From: Ligula intestinalis
Lineage: Eukaryota; Platyhelminthes; Cestoda; Diphyllobothriidea; Diphyllobothriidae
Assembly: GCA_036362985.1 (NCBI GenBank)
Contig: JAYGXS010000001.1
Location: 76,697,527 to 76,761,526 of the forward strand
Length of the DNA: 64,000 nucleotides
Reading direction: 5' to 3'
Shown: in pieces, positions 34,626-47,469 of the stretch
Layout: each line of letters starts with the position of its first letter
Numbering within the stretch: the stretch's first letter is position 1
Translations under genes and position numbers: made by a program
The notes under the pieces: model-generated
Told to the model about the DNA's origin: nothing
The model's database searches: none
The model's input: the letters and a program-made list of their open reading frames with translations, nothing else

Positions 34626-36014
34626 CGATCGATAAACTCATTGCCGCTTACGCCTTCTCGTCACCCTTAGGACTGACTGCTACCCTGTCAGTTCCCCCTG
34701 CCCCCCCCCCCTCCCCTTATTTTAACCACGTCCTATAGGCTTTCATGACCGTGCACTAACATGAACTGTCATGCTGTGACAACTACCTCCCCCCTCCTCT
34801 ACCCCTCACCATGCGCCCACACCTATGAAAAATTGTTTCTACTCCCTTTACCTATCAAGTTTAACGTTTCGAGGCTGACATTTACTTGGAGAGCTAATTC
34901 TCTTATTAATAGGCAATGACCGGCTGCAGCTAAATAATTGTTCGCGAAATTTATGACGTCATTAAATTCTGCTCAACTCGTGATCTTCGCCTTGTTTAAA
35001 TGAGGCACGTCGATAAATTTAAAAGACAACGACTATTTAGCCAGGCAATATGTTCGGTCAGAAGATGCGGATATAATGATTGTATGACTGACTGGGAATA
35101 TTCATGTTCCACAAATCGCCCTGGCCAAGCGTTTTGCATTTTTCTCATTATTTGCTCGGGGAAAGAAAACTAAGTCTTAAATGAACAACATCGTTCGTTG
35201 AAAACACATTAGGCGCGGTACATACGAAGGACCACTGGCCCAACTGGCAATTTTAAGCATTTAATCAATCTTCAGCGTATCTTTAAAGGGTATCCTTATC
35301 GGAAGCCTTGAAGGACCATTTGCAAGCGAAGGACATCTACAGATACCAGTAGTTCTCCTAAGCCGATGGTCATAATCAGTCAGTATGCTGTCCTAAACCC
35401 AACAAATTATGACTTACATTAGAAATTTGAAAGCTAAAGGAGCATTTATTCATAAAACTGCAACGAAAATCGTTTTTTCTCCATAAAATATATCTTGCCT
35501 ATTTCTCCAAGGAAGTAGACATTGCAAAAAGTTCTCTTCGGTGCGACGTTAAAAGAGGTGTGCGTGGCTTCGGAAAATAATAAAGAGATTATTTCAGCAA
35601 TCTGTCAGAGAAATATAGTCAATAAGAAAATTATGAGTAATGCTATTGCTGACAAAGGAAATCAGCAATCAATTGAGAAAAAGTAGACGCGAACGCTGAG
35701 TTCAAGAACGGGGATCCGAAAAGTCAAGCGATCGCGCCTACTTCTTCTCAATTATTTTATGGAACTCACTTTTGCGCTTGTATCCAAAGTAGTCACGGTC
35801 ATTCGATGACTGCTTACTACAATCACAGCCCTTATGAGGAAGCAAATATTTACCTTCTTTATAAGAACTGAAGTGCGCGTAAGTTGCAGCCTGTTTACTC
35901 GTTTTCCAGTATTTAAGAGTCGATTTTCCTCTTAGTTATTGCGGTCCTCTCAATAAACACTGTGATTGTCAAGACTGCAGTTTACCAATAGTAGAGAATA
36001 TTTGAGTCCCAGGA
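34626..36014. other. 3' flank of the Penelope-like element and unassigned DNA
   Basis: 34860-34920 holds AAGTTTAACGTTTCGAGGCT, reminiscent of the tail family elsewhere. From 34930 to 36014 there are no frames above 60 codons and no repeats with partners in the window. Confidence 0.4.
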
Positions 36015-37052
36015 AGCAGTTCAGAGGAAGAAGATGCGATCACTGGAACAAGAGTTTGATTTGCCTGATGTTTCAGATTCCTTCGAGAATCCTTAATCAT
36101 AGGTGATGATAGAATAGGCATGGTCATGCGCAGATGAGGTGGATACATGCACAGGCTGCACGGTTTTTATAGTGCCTGCTACTGTTCATGTCTCTGATCA
36201 TGGATCCGTGACGGATGTCGAAATGTCAGGCGAATAAACATATTGTCCCAGCGATCGAAACTTTTACTTCTTAATTGCTTCCTGGAACACGCATGTTCGC
36301 TTGTATCGACAATTTATTTGGACGCGATGCGCTTAAATCGGCCCGACGATGGAAAATAGTTACCCTTCGTGAGGCCTTAACCTATTTGCAGATCCGGTTT
36401 CTGCACATATGTCTTGACAATAACGTGTTGCCGAAGAGTGTGAGGTACAAGCCGGCGCTGAATACGGAGGCGGCGAGACGCGTAATGTTCCAAACCGGCA
36501 AGAGAATGATCCGTTTGTTCATTTAAGATTGCCACGCGAGGCTATGCAAATATCGCCAGATAACTGACCGTGAGAAGACCGAATGCTGTGAGCACATGGT
36601 TGAGGACAGCACAAAAGTGCTTCAGCAGAGAGTGCTTGAACGAGCCCACGACAAACAAGCAATTCATGAAGCGGCACTAGAGACCAAATTCCACATAACC
36701 GTTTCTGCTACTGTTCATGGCTCTGATGATGAATCCGCGACGGATGTCGAAACGTCCGACGAATAAACATATTTCCCCAGCGATCAAGTTTTCTTCTTCT
36801 CCTCAATAGTTCTTAGTTCCCAGTACCACACCAATTAAGACCCAAGCGGTGGCTACAGAAGTGAACAATTATCACACATACGCGGATGACCACTAGGAAC
36901 TATAAATACCGTGCAGCCTGTGCATGTATCCACCACATCTGCGCATGACCATGACTATGCTATCAGAACCTATGATTAAGGATTCCAGAGGGAATCCGAA
37001 ACATCAGGCAAATAAAACTCTTGTTCCAGTGATCGCATCTTCTTCCTCTGAA
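36015..37052. repeat. Inverted repeat (~165-bp arms) around a Penelope-type fragment
   Basis: Left arm about 36015-36178, right arm about 36888-37052, reverse complements at roughly nine in ten positions by eye. Landmarks: GAGGAAGAAGATGCGATCAC, ACATGCACAGGCTGCACGG and TTTATAGT. The arms themselves carry the Penelope-type tail motif (TTTGCCTGATGTTTC and its complement). The central 0.7 kb contains the ORF remnant at 36290-36765. Confidence 0.85.
36290..36765 (+). pseudogene. Penelope-like element N-terminal ORF remnant
   Basis: Reads SARRWKIVTLREALTYLQIR, FLHICLDNNVLPKSVRYKPA, then MIRLFI, TAA (36524-36526), DCHARLCKYRQITDREKTEC and onwards to SDDESATDVETSDE, TAA (36763-36765). The arrangement (R..L..L....FL..C....VLPKSVRYK) is that of the segment ahead of the reverse transcriptase in Penelope-like ORFs, though this is from pattern memory. 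The polymerase is absent: the N-terminal part runs directly into the tail motif. It is therefore an internally deleted copy, further broken by one nonsense codon. Confidence 0.5.
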
Positions 37053-37069
37053 CTTCAGTCTTCGTCCGT

Positions 37070-38530
37070 CGAGGTCTAAAGGATGATCAACCTAGTACAA
37101 TAAAGATATAGCGATTCCCGAATGGTTTCATAGATTTACAAAATTTTAACGTACCCAAGGCTGTTATAGAGCTACATGCTTTTTGATCACTCTGGATTGA
37201 AAACCACATAATACTGAATGCCGTATCAACGATTGGAAAAGCAAATGAAAAATTTAATTATTTCATAGCTCAGAACTGTTGTAAGTGCCTTTGCGCCAAA
37301 AATTGCAACGAAAAATACTGTAGAGCAAATGAAAATGCAATAGTTTTGATGCTTCTATCTTACAAATGATCTAAGGCGATAGAAGAGCTGCCTAACGAAC
37401 ACGAAAGAACTTCTGCCGCTACCAGAAGAAAACCTTCCAGAAATTTCGGTATTCAAAATTCACCTATGATATCTTTCGACGTGAACAGATGGGAATAGAA
37501 CTGATTAATGAGTTTACAATGGAAGATACCGGAGATAGAATTATCGATTTTACCAAGTAACGAATTTATTACCAAAATTTTCCTTTGTGCGCAGACACAG
37601 GGGAAGAGCCGTAAATATATCGGCAAGTAGAAACTAGTAAACAGGGATGGAACATTCGGACTAAGATCTATGGAACAGACTGAAAAATTGCAATTTCGAG
37701 AGCTTAAGTTAGCAAATCTATATGACCTAAGATGAGCCCTATCCATGTGCGAATGAAACTGCCTTTATTTTTAATAAGGGTTCGAAAATTACTCATTTGG
37801 CGTTTCTAGTTATTCGGTAATTCATTGCGTCCGAAGCCTCATCTTTCATGTCAGCGCCGTGCTAATTAACGGCACAACTTTTTTCCATGCAATAGTCTGC
37901 TGCCCCCACCGCCCACATCCCAGTGAGAATTTTTGTTTTTCCTAATATAGAGTTAAGACATGCGCATGTGTGCACTTATGGAATTACAGTTTTCGATAGC
38001 TGTGTTGTACAAACAGCCCGTAGGATTATTTCCGGCGCCGCGCCATTCGCTGTGCGCCTGTCCCATGATTGCGTCTTCCTAGTCACCCGGCACAGGGACC
38101 GGAAAACCAATAAAATTCACTGCCCTTCAGGCTTCAATGTGCCGCACCTAAACACATTTACGATGCTGGCCGACGCATGGATGCCATCTTATCCTGCTGC
38201 CTGATCGATGCCAATTGAACACAGGCTGACTTTGATTGGATCAGGAGAGGCTGCCTGGGTGCCAGCCTTTCTGATAAGCCAGATTTTGGCTGGTTAGGGG
38301 TTGGAGCGTTCGCGGGCTGACCAGCAGGATTCAGACAGATGGGGTGTGCGGGCGGCAATCAGGATCATCCACCTATGCTTGGTGGACGCTGATTGGTGGC
38401 CAGAAGCTTGTCCCCAGGACCATGAAGTACTTCTTGACATGCCTGAAACGACAGGCGCACAAGATATTTCTGCAGTCCATAACCCAGTCGATCCCACTGC
38501 CTTTTGTAACACTCATTTAACTCAACCCCA
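37070..38530. other. Upstream region of the myosin light chain gene
   Basis: 37900-38500 is GC-richer than its neighbours with overlapping frames on both strands (for example IRIIHLCLVDADWWPE on plus at 38360). It is not recognised and may be an old repeat. No TATA-like box is convincing directly before the start codon at 38536; the transcript start could not be placed. Confidence 0.35.
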
Positions 38531-38535
38531 ACAAA

Positions 38536-40529
38536 ATGGTAACTTGAAAAATGGCTTCGGCTTTACTGATTTAATTTTCAGGTTGAATTGTCCAAAGCAG
38601 AGATTGAAGGTAAGCCCATGGAAATGTCGGAATGTGCCTTATTTCATACCGTTATATTTCTCGGAAGTAACGCAACAAAATTGGGCTTTTGCTTTAGATA
38701 TCAAGGAAGTCTTCGACCTGTTCGATTTCTGGGATGGTCGTGATGGCATGATCGACGCTGTGAAGGTCCCAGATCTTCTTCGATGTGCCGGAATGAACCC
38801 GACCATCAAGGTCTGCTTGAAGCACGGTGCAACAAAGAAAACGGGTAAGATTCATTTATTTATCTGTAAAAGAAGCCTTCTTAGCTATTTAAAATTTATT
38901 CCTCCACGTATTTTTTTCACTTGTATGTGTACTGTTACTCGGAAGGACACTAGAACCCATATAATTGGCATAAGATGTACGAAAAATAAAATCTCATTAG
39001 ATAGTAAACCATAGTCTAGTTGGTATTTTTAATAGATATAAGCAAGCAGTTGCAACCAGAAATTTGACATAGCTATTCATCATCATACAGGATATTTTCA
39101 ACTATGTTTCATAGGCTTTAAACAATACGAACAGATGTTCTTTGTACTTCGCATATTATCGGAATGGCTTATCTGAATTGTATAGTTACTCAATTATAAT
39201 TTCAGGAACAGTTCTCATTGTTTTGAAACGCAATTTCCCTTAGGTTTAAAAAGGCAGCACAGTTTGAAATCAAAGTGATGATAATCCTGTGTAAGTATTT
39301 CTTAGCTTTTCATGTTTTTAATTTTTCCCTACGAAGTCCTTCTTATTAACGTCATTTTGAGGATTCTAGTAACATATACCTAAGCCTTTCCACCTGATAT
39401 AAATTGTCGTAGTTTGGAAAGGGAAGTGGCGGAGAGACGCAAAGAACTCATTTGTTGGTCTGATATATCAAGACAAATCATAGGACTGAAGGTTTAATGC
39501 CGGAAACGCCAACTAGCGTCTGACTATATGAACGTTGAGCGTACATTAACTGGTTCTAAATTACTTACATGTATCGGTTAACTGTTTCTTGCATCATAAT
39601 TTCCCTACGTTGATCCCCTAACGCTCTAAACAGGTGAGAAGCAATACAAATTCGACGAGTTCTTGCCCATTTACGACTCGATTATAAAGGAAAAGGAGGG
39701 AGGCACCTTCGCTGACTTTATGGAAGCCTTCAAGACTTTCGACCGTGAAGGACAGGGATTTATCTCCGCAGCCGAGCTGCGACACGTCCTTTCCGGCTAT
39801 GGTGAACATTGAATTTTTATTCTGATTGACATTTCGTGTAGGTGAGCGCTTGGATGATAATCAGATCGACGAGATTATCAAGCTTACTAATCTTCATGAA
39901 GATCTTGACGGAAATGTCAAATACGAAGGTGAGGGTTTGTCAATATCGATTATTTTCCTTGGTCAACGTTAATCTGATAAATTTCAAAATAAGGAGGATT
40001 CTCTAACGAAAGCAATATTCTAAGAGACACTTTTTAGAAGTAAATAGCGGGTTATGATATCAAAAACCACGAAATTCAAACTAACTGAGCAATGAATTAT
40101 GATATTTAATCTTTTAAATAAGGCAGAATTTAATATAGACGTTAAAATATCACGCCCCATCTGCATGCGTACGATTCGTGCAAACAACGGATTTAATTTA
40201 GTGGAACCTTCATTTGCTGAACATTCAGTTGCTAAGAATTTAGAAATCATGAGTTAATGTACTTTCTGAATTAAACAGCGTAAAAATCCGGTCAAACGTT
40301 GAGGAATTTAAAAAATATCTCTGATCGGAAGTAATTTGACTGAAAAATATTTGCCTCGCCATTGGTTTCCTTCATTTCTATGTCTTTCTGGGGCACTTTA
40401 TAGAAATTTATCAGTTAAAATATTGTATAATTGTAATTTTGTTGCGCTTGTACGTTTTTTGATTGATGATACCTATGCCTTTTCCCGTTAGAATTTATCA
40501 AGGGTGTCCTCGAAGGCCAACCGAAATAA
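38536..40529 (+). CDS. Myosin essential (alkali) light chain, six exons
   Basis: Exons 38536-38538, 38582-38609, 38698-38844, 39634-39801, 39842-39928, 40492-40529 join in phase through GT-AG introns of 43, 88, 789, 40 and 563 bp to 156 residues. Exon 1 contributes only the ATG. The protein starts [20 protein letters not shown], then [19 protein letters not shown] (first EF-hand, not a canonical calcium loop). The linker [17 protein letters not shown] follows. EF3 is [19 protein letters not shown], and the last, degenerate EF-hand is in [13 protein letters not shown], ending [12 protein letters not shown]. Length and residues fit the essential light chains that bind the first IQ motif of the myosin neck in muscle. 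There is no Ala/Pro-rich N-terminal extension, so it is the short type. A possible poly(A) signal AATAAA overlaps the stop; ATTAAA lies near 41024. Confidence 0.95.
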
Positions 40530-41279
40530 ACTACATCATTAGCATTGGAACTTGTTTACTTCTGACATGTAACCTTATTGCTTTCCCACCATCACCACCA
40601 CTACCATTATCTACTCAGCCATTGTGTCTTCGTGCTCTTCGCCCGAGAGTCATCCCCGACTCTTGTCAGACCAAGGGACCAGTCAGTCTTGGGATATTTC
40701 TGTATTATATCTACGCTCTGCTTCTTGGACTTTCGCACTCTCTTCTAACCCATCGTTACCCTCCTTTCCCGTAAAAACTGAAACGACAGCCCCCACCCTC
40801 CCCCTCCTTGAGTCCTTATCCAGCGATGCTATGTGGATGCCACTGCCAACTAGTTGCTGAAATGCAACTGACTTTCGGCACTCATGTTACTTAAGAAATG
40901 TTTCGAAAATAAGACTTTTGGTATGTGCACACCATGTTCAGCTCAGCTGCTTTTTCCGCTGTATTACGTTAGGCCGCCCTTTGTGTGCAATTTGTCGAGC
41001 TTGAAAAAATATGAGTAGAGATCATTAAAATATCATTGAATTGTTTTTCACAAAGGCATTGTTAAAATGATTATAACATAACTTGGTTGGGAAGGTTTCT
41101 TAAAAGGTATTACCTGCATGGCTTAAAGTATGATCGTCAGGAAGGAGGAGAGGTTCGGGTGCTCATACGTATTAAAGCACTTAAAATAAGTAATGCTCGA
41201 ATAACCTTGCTTAAAATAATTCTTGGATGTTTTCGCGGGCAAAAGACTATGATTCGTACGTAACTATATAGGTTGGAAA

Positions 41280-41354
41280 GTCTGTGGCTAATGGTATAGG
41301 GCTCGCCTTGAGGATTCCTAATCAAAAAGTCCGGGTTCAAATCGGAGCGAGCCA
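41280..41354 (+). repeat. tRNA-like fossil or SINE head
   Basis: A-box-like TGGCTAATGGTATAGGG and B-box-like GGGTTCAAATC lie about 35 bp apart, as in a tRNA. GGCTCGC and GCGAGCC at the flanks can pair, but not as a normal acceptor stem, and no anticodon arm is clear. A functional tRNA is unlikely. Confidence 0.4.
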
Positions 41355-41467
41355 TGCCCTCAAGTAGCTCTCACGTTGATTCAGTGCATCTATCATGCTG
41401 CACATACATGTGCACATTCTGAATGGTCGAAGGACCAGGTAATCGAATAGAAGACGGGAAAGCGTTC

Positions 41468-41515
41468 TCTATGACCATTTGTTTATTTGCCCGACGTTTC
41501 GAACTCTCACGCGAG
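41468..41515 (-). repeat. Penelope-type tail, reversed
   Basis: The minus strand reads GTTCGAAACGTCGGGCAAAT then AAACAAATGGTC, the cleanest copy of the shared GAAACGTC.GGC.AATAAA string. It is not attached to a recognisable ORF. Confidence 0.55.
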
Positions 41516-42333
41516 CCCATTGTCAAGGGCTGAAAAAGTGTACAGCTCACTGCATCGTTAGCTCAACTCTGTCTAGAGTGATCTTGAGTCCGGCCATCGA
41601 TTTGTTCACGCAACGCCAGATAGGCATCCGGCAGATCGATATGCCTATTAATAGAATCCGCTTGCGATTTTCATGCCGCCTGCAGCAAGCAAGAGATTTG
41701 ATCGTCTGACTGACCCAGTATTTTCACGCGTTCGATGTCGAAGCCGTGCTCTTACGTGGATGCATGAGCGGCTACCAAGGAAAGCTTGTCCTTCGTCCCA
41801 CGGTGAGTTCGTTTGCCAGTTTTGCCAACATCATTGGCTTGACTACATAGACAGTTAATGAGGCAAATGACACCGAATTTTTGGTTAACGGGTATTGAGT
41901 CTTTAAACTGCATGAGTTGCTTGCAGATTGTCACTTACAGTCTGTAGACGACGCCAATCCCAAAACCTCTGAGCAATCGTGCGAGCTCTTTGGATACACT
42001 AGCAGTCTAAGGTATTACTCGCCAGCGTGTTGGTTCTGGCTGCCCCGTTGGTTTCCATCGTTTGGCTCCTCATCTGCATTTTTCGGGGAATGCGTCAGGA
42101 TATATATTCATCGTGAAAAGTTTCCGTAGGAACTGGACCTAGGCCTTCTTGTCGGCTGGTTCGCTGCAGTGAGTTTCTGCTTGGCGTTTTAGCATTCGCA
42201 TGCAGCTCCGTTTATGCGAGACGCGATGGTTGCTGTGGCAACTCAGAATACGAGGGGTATTCGTCGCCCTCCTGTAGACCATTGTTTTTCCTCCACACCG
42301 TCTCTTCTGCACACGAGTACCTCAAGGAACGGC

Positions 42334-42358
42334 ATATATATATATATATATATATATA
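42334..42358. repeat. (TA)n microsatellite
   Basis: About twelve TA units in a unique context. Confidence 0.95.
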
Positions 42359-42689
42359 CATCTGTATCTTTAAATCCTCCAACTATTACGTGGTAGTACC
42401 ATACCAGACATGTGTCTGTAGATTTAACCAACTGTCAATTCATGTATAAGAGGAAAGAGGGAATTTCGATTTACAGAAAACGCATAGCAGTTAGCCAAAC
42501 GAAGACTAGGAATTCTCAAGCAAAGGAATATCTCACTTTGAGAGTGGAACACTGCCATTATGCCCGAAGAGCCAGAAATTAACTAAATAATACTGCTCCC
42601 AAGGATGAACTGCCAAAATAGGAGGTTAATCATTGTAGCAACTAACCGGCAAAAAGTCTACTCTGACTGATAAAAGATTTGCCGATTTC

Positions 42690-42990
42690 ATTTGACCAAA
42701 TTGAGTCGATTTACCCGTCCAGCGTACTCCTTGACGTGACCAATTCTGATACAGTAAAAAGCCTGCCCAAGCAGTATTTCCTAACAGATCAATCTAGAGC
42801 CCACCAGATAGCTACCAAATACACTTATTTATTCAGAGGGATTGAGCAGGTTTGAATAATTCATTTGGCTCTACTGTGAAAAACAGTGCGGCCGCAGTAG
42901 GATTCTAAGCCATGCTAGCAAAGCAAGGCTTCAGTAAAACCAACGCTTTGACCACCGTAGCTATCGAGTCCCAAGTGTGATTAAAATCAC
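42690..42990 (-). repeat. SINE-like copy 1 (tRNA-like head plus body)
   Basis: The body, 42700-42870 (plus-strand CGATTTACCCGTCCAGC, GCAGTATTTCCTAAC, CCACCAGATAGCTACCA), is homologous to 44240-44390. The minus strand at about 42960-42915 reads GGTGGTCAAAGCGTTGGTTT then TACTGAAGCCTTGC, weakly tRNA-like and similar to the head of copy 2. Confidence 0.5.
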
Positions 42991-44139
42991 GGCACATGAC
43001 AATCTGTCAAGGCTTCGCAGCTCAAGTATTGCAAATTATTTCATTCAGGTCTACAAGGAAGCAAAATAGGGGCACTAGAATATGGAAAAGAGAAGAAAAT
43101 GGTAGAACTGAAATCTCGATTGCATAAATTTTTTTGCAATTTCCTGCTCTAACGCGCGCAGGTGTCTTTTGAGCAGAAGAGAATTTGATGACAACATATC
43201 GTACAGGATACCAGGAAATTGGCCGAGTAGTTTTGAGGATGCACATTTTAAAGTGCCAGAAAAATAGACACCACTTCGAGAATATTTTTTAAACTGAAAT
43301 AATGGCTGAGGGGCAATCATCGATCGCGCTATGGACCATATTCGTTCCCTGTTTTGTCTTGCTGTTCACTATCGAGTCTGCCAGTAGCCACCTAGTGGCT
43401 AGTATACTGTTGCCCCTGTAAAGGTGACGATAACTGTTTTAATTAGGTTCTCTAAGTAGATTAAATCAGAATCTACGCATAAGAAAGCACTTTGGTTTCC
43501 AGTAACAGTGTTTAGTGAAGTTATGTGTATTACCTTGCGAAATAATTAATGTAACGGAGTTATAGCAGAGCTTGTAGCCAGCGGTTAGTTCATCAACTGA
43601 AATTCACATTTAAGTGCAGTTTAGACGACCAAATTGGGATTCGGAAAATTTGGAAGCAAGGTTGCTGGCAACTAGTTTCCCTATCTACCGCCTGTAAGGA
43701 AGATTCATGATAATTTTCATCTAAAGTCGGAAAACTTGGCAGGGTATCGATTGAGCACATTTTGTCTGAAGTTGCCTGATTCCACAAACATATTATTTAC
43801 AAATCTGCTTGACAATATCTTACATTTTGCTGGGCGTCATTTTGTTTCATGCAAAGTGGTAGGTATTTTAAAGAAAGATACTGCAACTGTATTCGCTGTG
43901 ACTTTCATTGCATTCTGGATTTATAGAATACCTTAAAGGACGTAAATACGTTTTATCTTTTGCGTGAACACATTGCGATCGCCCTTAAAATATTTTCCTG
44001 CATAAGCCGTTAGAAGACGTTTGCACCGACTACCGACTTAATATCGCGACTCTGTGTTTGATTCAGTTTGATAACAAATCAAATTGTTTCTGTTGCAGCG
44101 ATGATTATATATTTGATCCAGTTGTGCAAACCTCGACGG
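42991..44139. other. No recognisable gene
   Basis: Short frames only; nothing repeated elsewhere in the window. Confidence 0.45.
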
Positions 44140-44410
44140 TCTTGGTGAGATACGGACCGACGCACGCAGAAGGAAGGCTTTAGTAGAGCGAACGCTCTAA
44201 ATGACTGAGCTACGTGGACCCACGGGAAACCGCGAACTTAATTACATTTGGGTCAATTTACCCGCCCAGCCTACTAAAACGTATGGAACTCAACAATTTT
44301 GATAGAGTAAGTAGATTGCCCGGGCAGGATTTCCTGAGCAATCAATGATCCACCAGATGTCTACCAGTCCCGCTTACTCCATTTCAAAACTGAGTCAAAT
44401 AATTCTTCAA
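44140..44410 (-). repeat. SINE-like copy 2 (tRNA-like head plus body, order changed)
   Basis: The minus strand at 44215-44175 reads CACGTAGCTCAGTCATTTAG then AGCGTTCGCTC, a clear tRNA A-box head. The body homologous to copy 1 lies at 44240-44390, on the other side of the head compared with copy 1. It is a fossil of one SINE family with either tandem joining or rearrangement. Confidence 0.5.
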
Positions 44411-47400
44411 CGAAGATGATGCCACCTAAGCACAAATAACAATAATTATTATACATAAGCTGTGCCCTTTTGCCACAAGGGAAAATTCAGACATAGCACC
44501 ACAGCTAACTTGCAGAAAAAATGACTTCGAAAAGTGTCTACAGGCATACTTCAGTACATAGTACTGTAAACAGTGAGTCAACTGACATCGCTTATTACTT
44601 AGGATGAAACTTTCCATATTTGCATGAGTTGGTCAATAAGTTTTTTCCAACTGTTCATAAAGTATTCATCTTGCGCAAGTCAATTTCTTAAATGATGCAT
44701 GTATTCCAATATTTGCACATGGTAGCTGAGTATATGAAAGTTGCTTACCGAAATTTAGTAAGAAAACAGTCAGTACAAGAAAAAAAGTGCCATCAAAATA
44801 AAAAGAAATATCCGCTTTTAGGCACCATTAGAGATTTTTCCCACATATTCGTTTTTTCTTCAATTTCGTGATGTTATTGAATAATAATTCAGTGATATAA
44901 AATGTCCTTTGTTATGTAGAACCACCATGAGAATGGAGATGGCTTCTCCGAAGAAAAATAAGTCAAAGTATTGGACCCACTGTACGATACTGGAATTAAC
45001 ATTAAATAGTGGAATGAAATCACCACAAAACGGTTGTTGAGAACTATTACCTTCATTGCAATATAACTATCATAGGTCGTAACAACGATTCTGAAACCTA
45101 GTGTCCAGTCAAGCTTTTACAAAACCACGTTTATTTAAAACTTCGTTGGTTAAACAACGAACTATATTAACGAGTATAGTCCGCACGTGCGGGTCAGCAA
45201 ACAAATAAAATTTCAAAATGACAGGTTATTTGGTCCCAGATGGTCAGATTATTCACATTTGCATTCTCCCGGTAAATAGATTATTATTTATTCTCGTTAT
45301 CGATCTGTTTTTATCTGTTCCTGTTTCCTTGAACCCTGTAAGGGCGTGATGCAAGGAGTGGTTGTCGTTAAAATAGCTTAATGGCAGTATATATAAGCTG
45401 CTTCTGCTAGGTTCCAAATAAGTTAAATGCGTTAGTTGTATTTCCAACCTGATATTCTGTGAAAAAATGAGACAATATTAAGTTGACGTCCCACACGGCT
45501 GGTAGATCATGTGAAACAAGACTCATGTGAGTGCTTTGGAGGAATTTTGCCAGCGGACAAGTTCAGATAGGATTCTCCTTCCTTATATCTGAAAGATTGT
45601 GACATTCAGCTATACAGCCACTATGGTTTAATCTCATCGGCTGATGGCACAGATACAGTTATATTCCAAAGATCTGTATCAACATAACTTCAGCCTCCCA
45701 GCGCTTGAGTCTGTAGTTCTAACACTGAAGTTGAGGAAATGTTTGGAACCATGGAAAATTACTACAACGCTACTGGGAACCATATTTGCAATCAGTGATC
45801 GATCTCGCAAAACGTTCATCTACATTTTTTAATGCGTTATAGATAAGAAATTATTATTGAGGTGGAATTGTACTGTTTATTATATTGGAGCACAATGTTA
45901 TTTACGCAAAAGAAAAGGCTTTTTGTAGATAGGACATGCACTGAGAACGAGAGACAGCAAACGTAGAGCGGGGTATATGGTCTGGGGGAAATCTTATAGG
46001 TTGAGGAGTAGCCAATTCGCAGAAAAGCCTGAACATGCGTTTGCTACATCAACCGGTCGCTTGTCACCCGCTTGTTGCATGATGTCCAGGCACTACGGTC
46101 AGCATGCACTGTGACAATCCTAAGATATTTCTCACAAACCCGGATTTTGGCCTAAGAATGAACGTCTTTCAGCCTCCTGAAGGAACCTTACTCGATAAAA
46201 AAATTCATGAAAATTAAGGAGTGGGAATTTTAATGAGTTTTGTTGCCATTGAAAATTCAAATATATTTTCGAGGAAGTTTAAACAGTAATATTCCACATT
46301 ACATTTCGCTAATGGCCAAACACGCTAACTTATGTTTTTTAAGTTTACAACTGGGAACTTTTAGGACTTTACAATTTCTATTCAAATCGCCTGTTATCTA
46401 TTGATTCATATATACCCCGTATTAAGCATACGGGATATTCGGCATTTATTGCAAAATTATATAAGCACTAGATGGTATTTTTAATGACATCCAGGAGTAT
46501 ATGACATTCCTTTCACGGAGGGCATATAGTTGGTTGACCAAAAACCCTAAACGCAAATGTGAAGATAGATCAGGCTCGAAATTAGTGGGCAAATGGAAAA
46601 TACGTTAAAACTTAAACATATTTTAGCTTTGAATATATTATTTGAAGAAAACGTTATTTTCAATTAAATGAGTAGAAGAAAGGCCAATTTTGCCTATGTT
46701 TTCTATAAAATATACTTACATGTTAATGAATACGTTCGCGTTCAACTATAAGTGATGAGTCCAACTCCAGCCCTCAGTGTTTGCCTACAATGTGTCAATG
46801 AAGTTGCATTAACTGGAGTGGCAAATCTGTTTCGGGAAAGTAGATGCTTGCAAACGGCGGAGAGGTACACTTTATCGATATTGACGATTTGCTATGGCAT
46901 TACGTTTCCGTCATTGTTTTTATTTCTTTATGCACCTCTTGTAACTTTACACTTCAAAAAATATACATTTTGAGATCACAATTTCCCCCCAACGAGGTAG
47001 AGAAACGAAATTCAAAAATCAGGCAACTCATTGGAAACAACCGAAGAATATTAAGGCGATAGGAGGAGCCTGTTCGTTCAAGAAAAGGCAACCCTTGTCC
47101 CTGTTCCCTTAAGTGAAATTTTGAATGAAAAACCTCATGCACAAGTTGTGCAGTTAAAGATATGTTATAACAAACATACTGGACGATATGGCCAAAAATT
47201 TGGGAGTCCCCATTACAAGTAAAGTTTGCACTATAAGTAAAGTGATGCTATGTGCTGCTAGATCTTTCGCCATTATATGTATTATATGCTGCCACAATCT
47301 CCCATTTCCAATCGAAAATTTGCGTGCAACGACAAAGCTCGCTAGCCTGCCCAATAATATCTTGGTCACCATACGTAGTTTTCTGCGAAAGAATAAATCA

Positions 47401-47465
47401 TAAAATGAAGCTCTTTGTGTCCTGAACAGAACGAGCAATTAAGACAGATGCTGATAATACCTTAG
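44411..47465. other. No recognisable gene over 3 kb
   Basis: AT-rich. A short EF-hand-like string near 44935 was considered and rejected. No inverted repeats, LINE boxes or splice-consistent exons noticed. Confidence 0.45.
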
Positions 47466-47469
47466 CAAA

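Larger units (their letters stand above)
40530..42680. other. 3' region of the light chain gene and unassigned DNA
   Basis: 40540-40860 is pyrimidine-rich with frames that look like untranslated sequence. A tRNA-like fossil (GTGGCTAATGGTATAGGGCT ... GGGTTCAAATC, plus) is at 41280-41350. A reversed Penelope-type tail (TTGTTTATTTGCCCGACGTT) is at 41468-41515. A TA microsatellite is at 42334-42358. Confidence 0.5.

Noticed and set aside
40463..40860. Two plus ORFs (103 and 78 codons)
   Set aside because: They overlap the last exon and 3' region of the light chain gene and are pyrimidine-rich untranslated sequence.
44930..44980. EF-hand-like string HENGDGFSEEK after an acceptor-like TTATGTAG, 4.4 kb downstream of the myosin light chain
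   Set aside because: It is one residue short of a proper EF loop, stops immediately, and does not join in phase to the light chain, which already has a complete last exon at 40492-40529.
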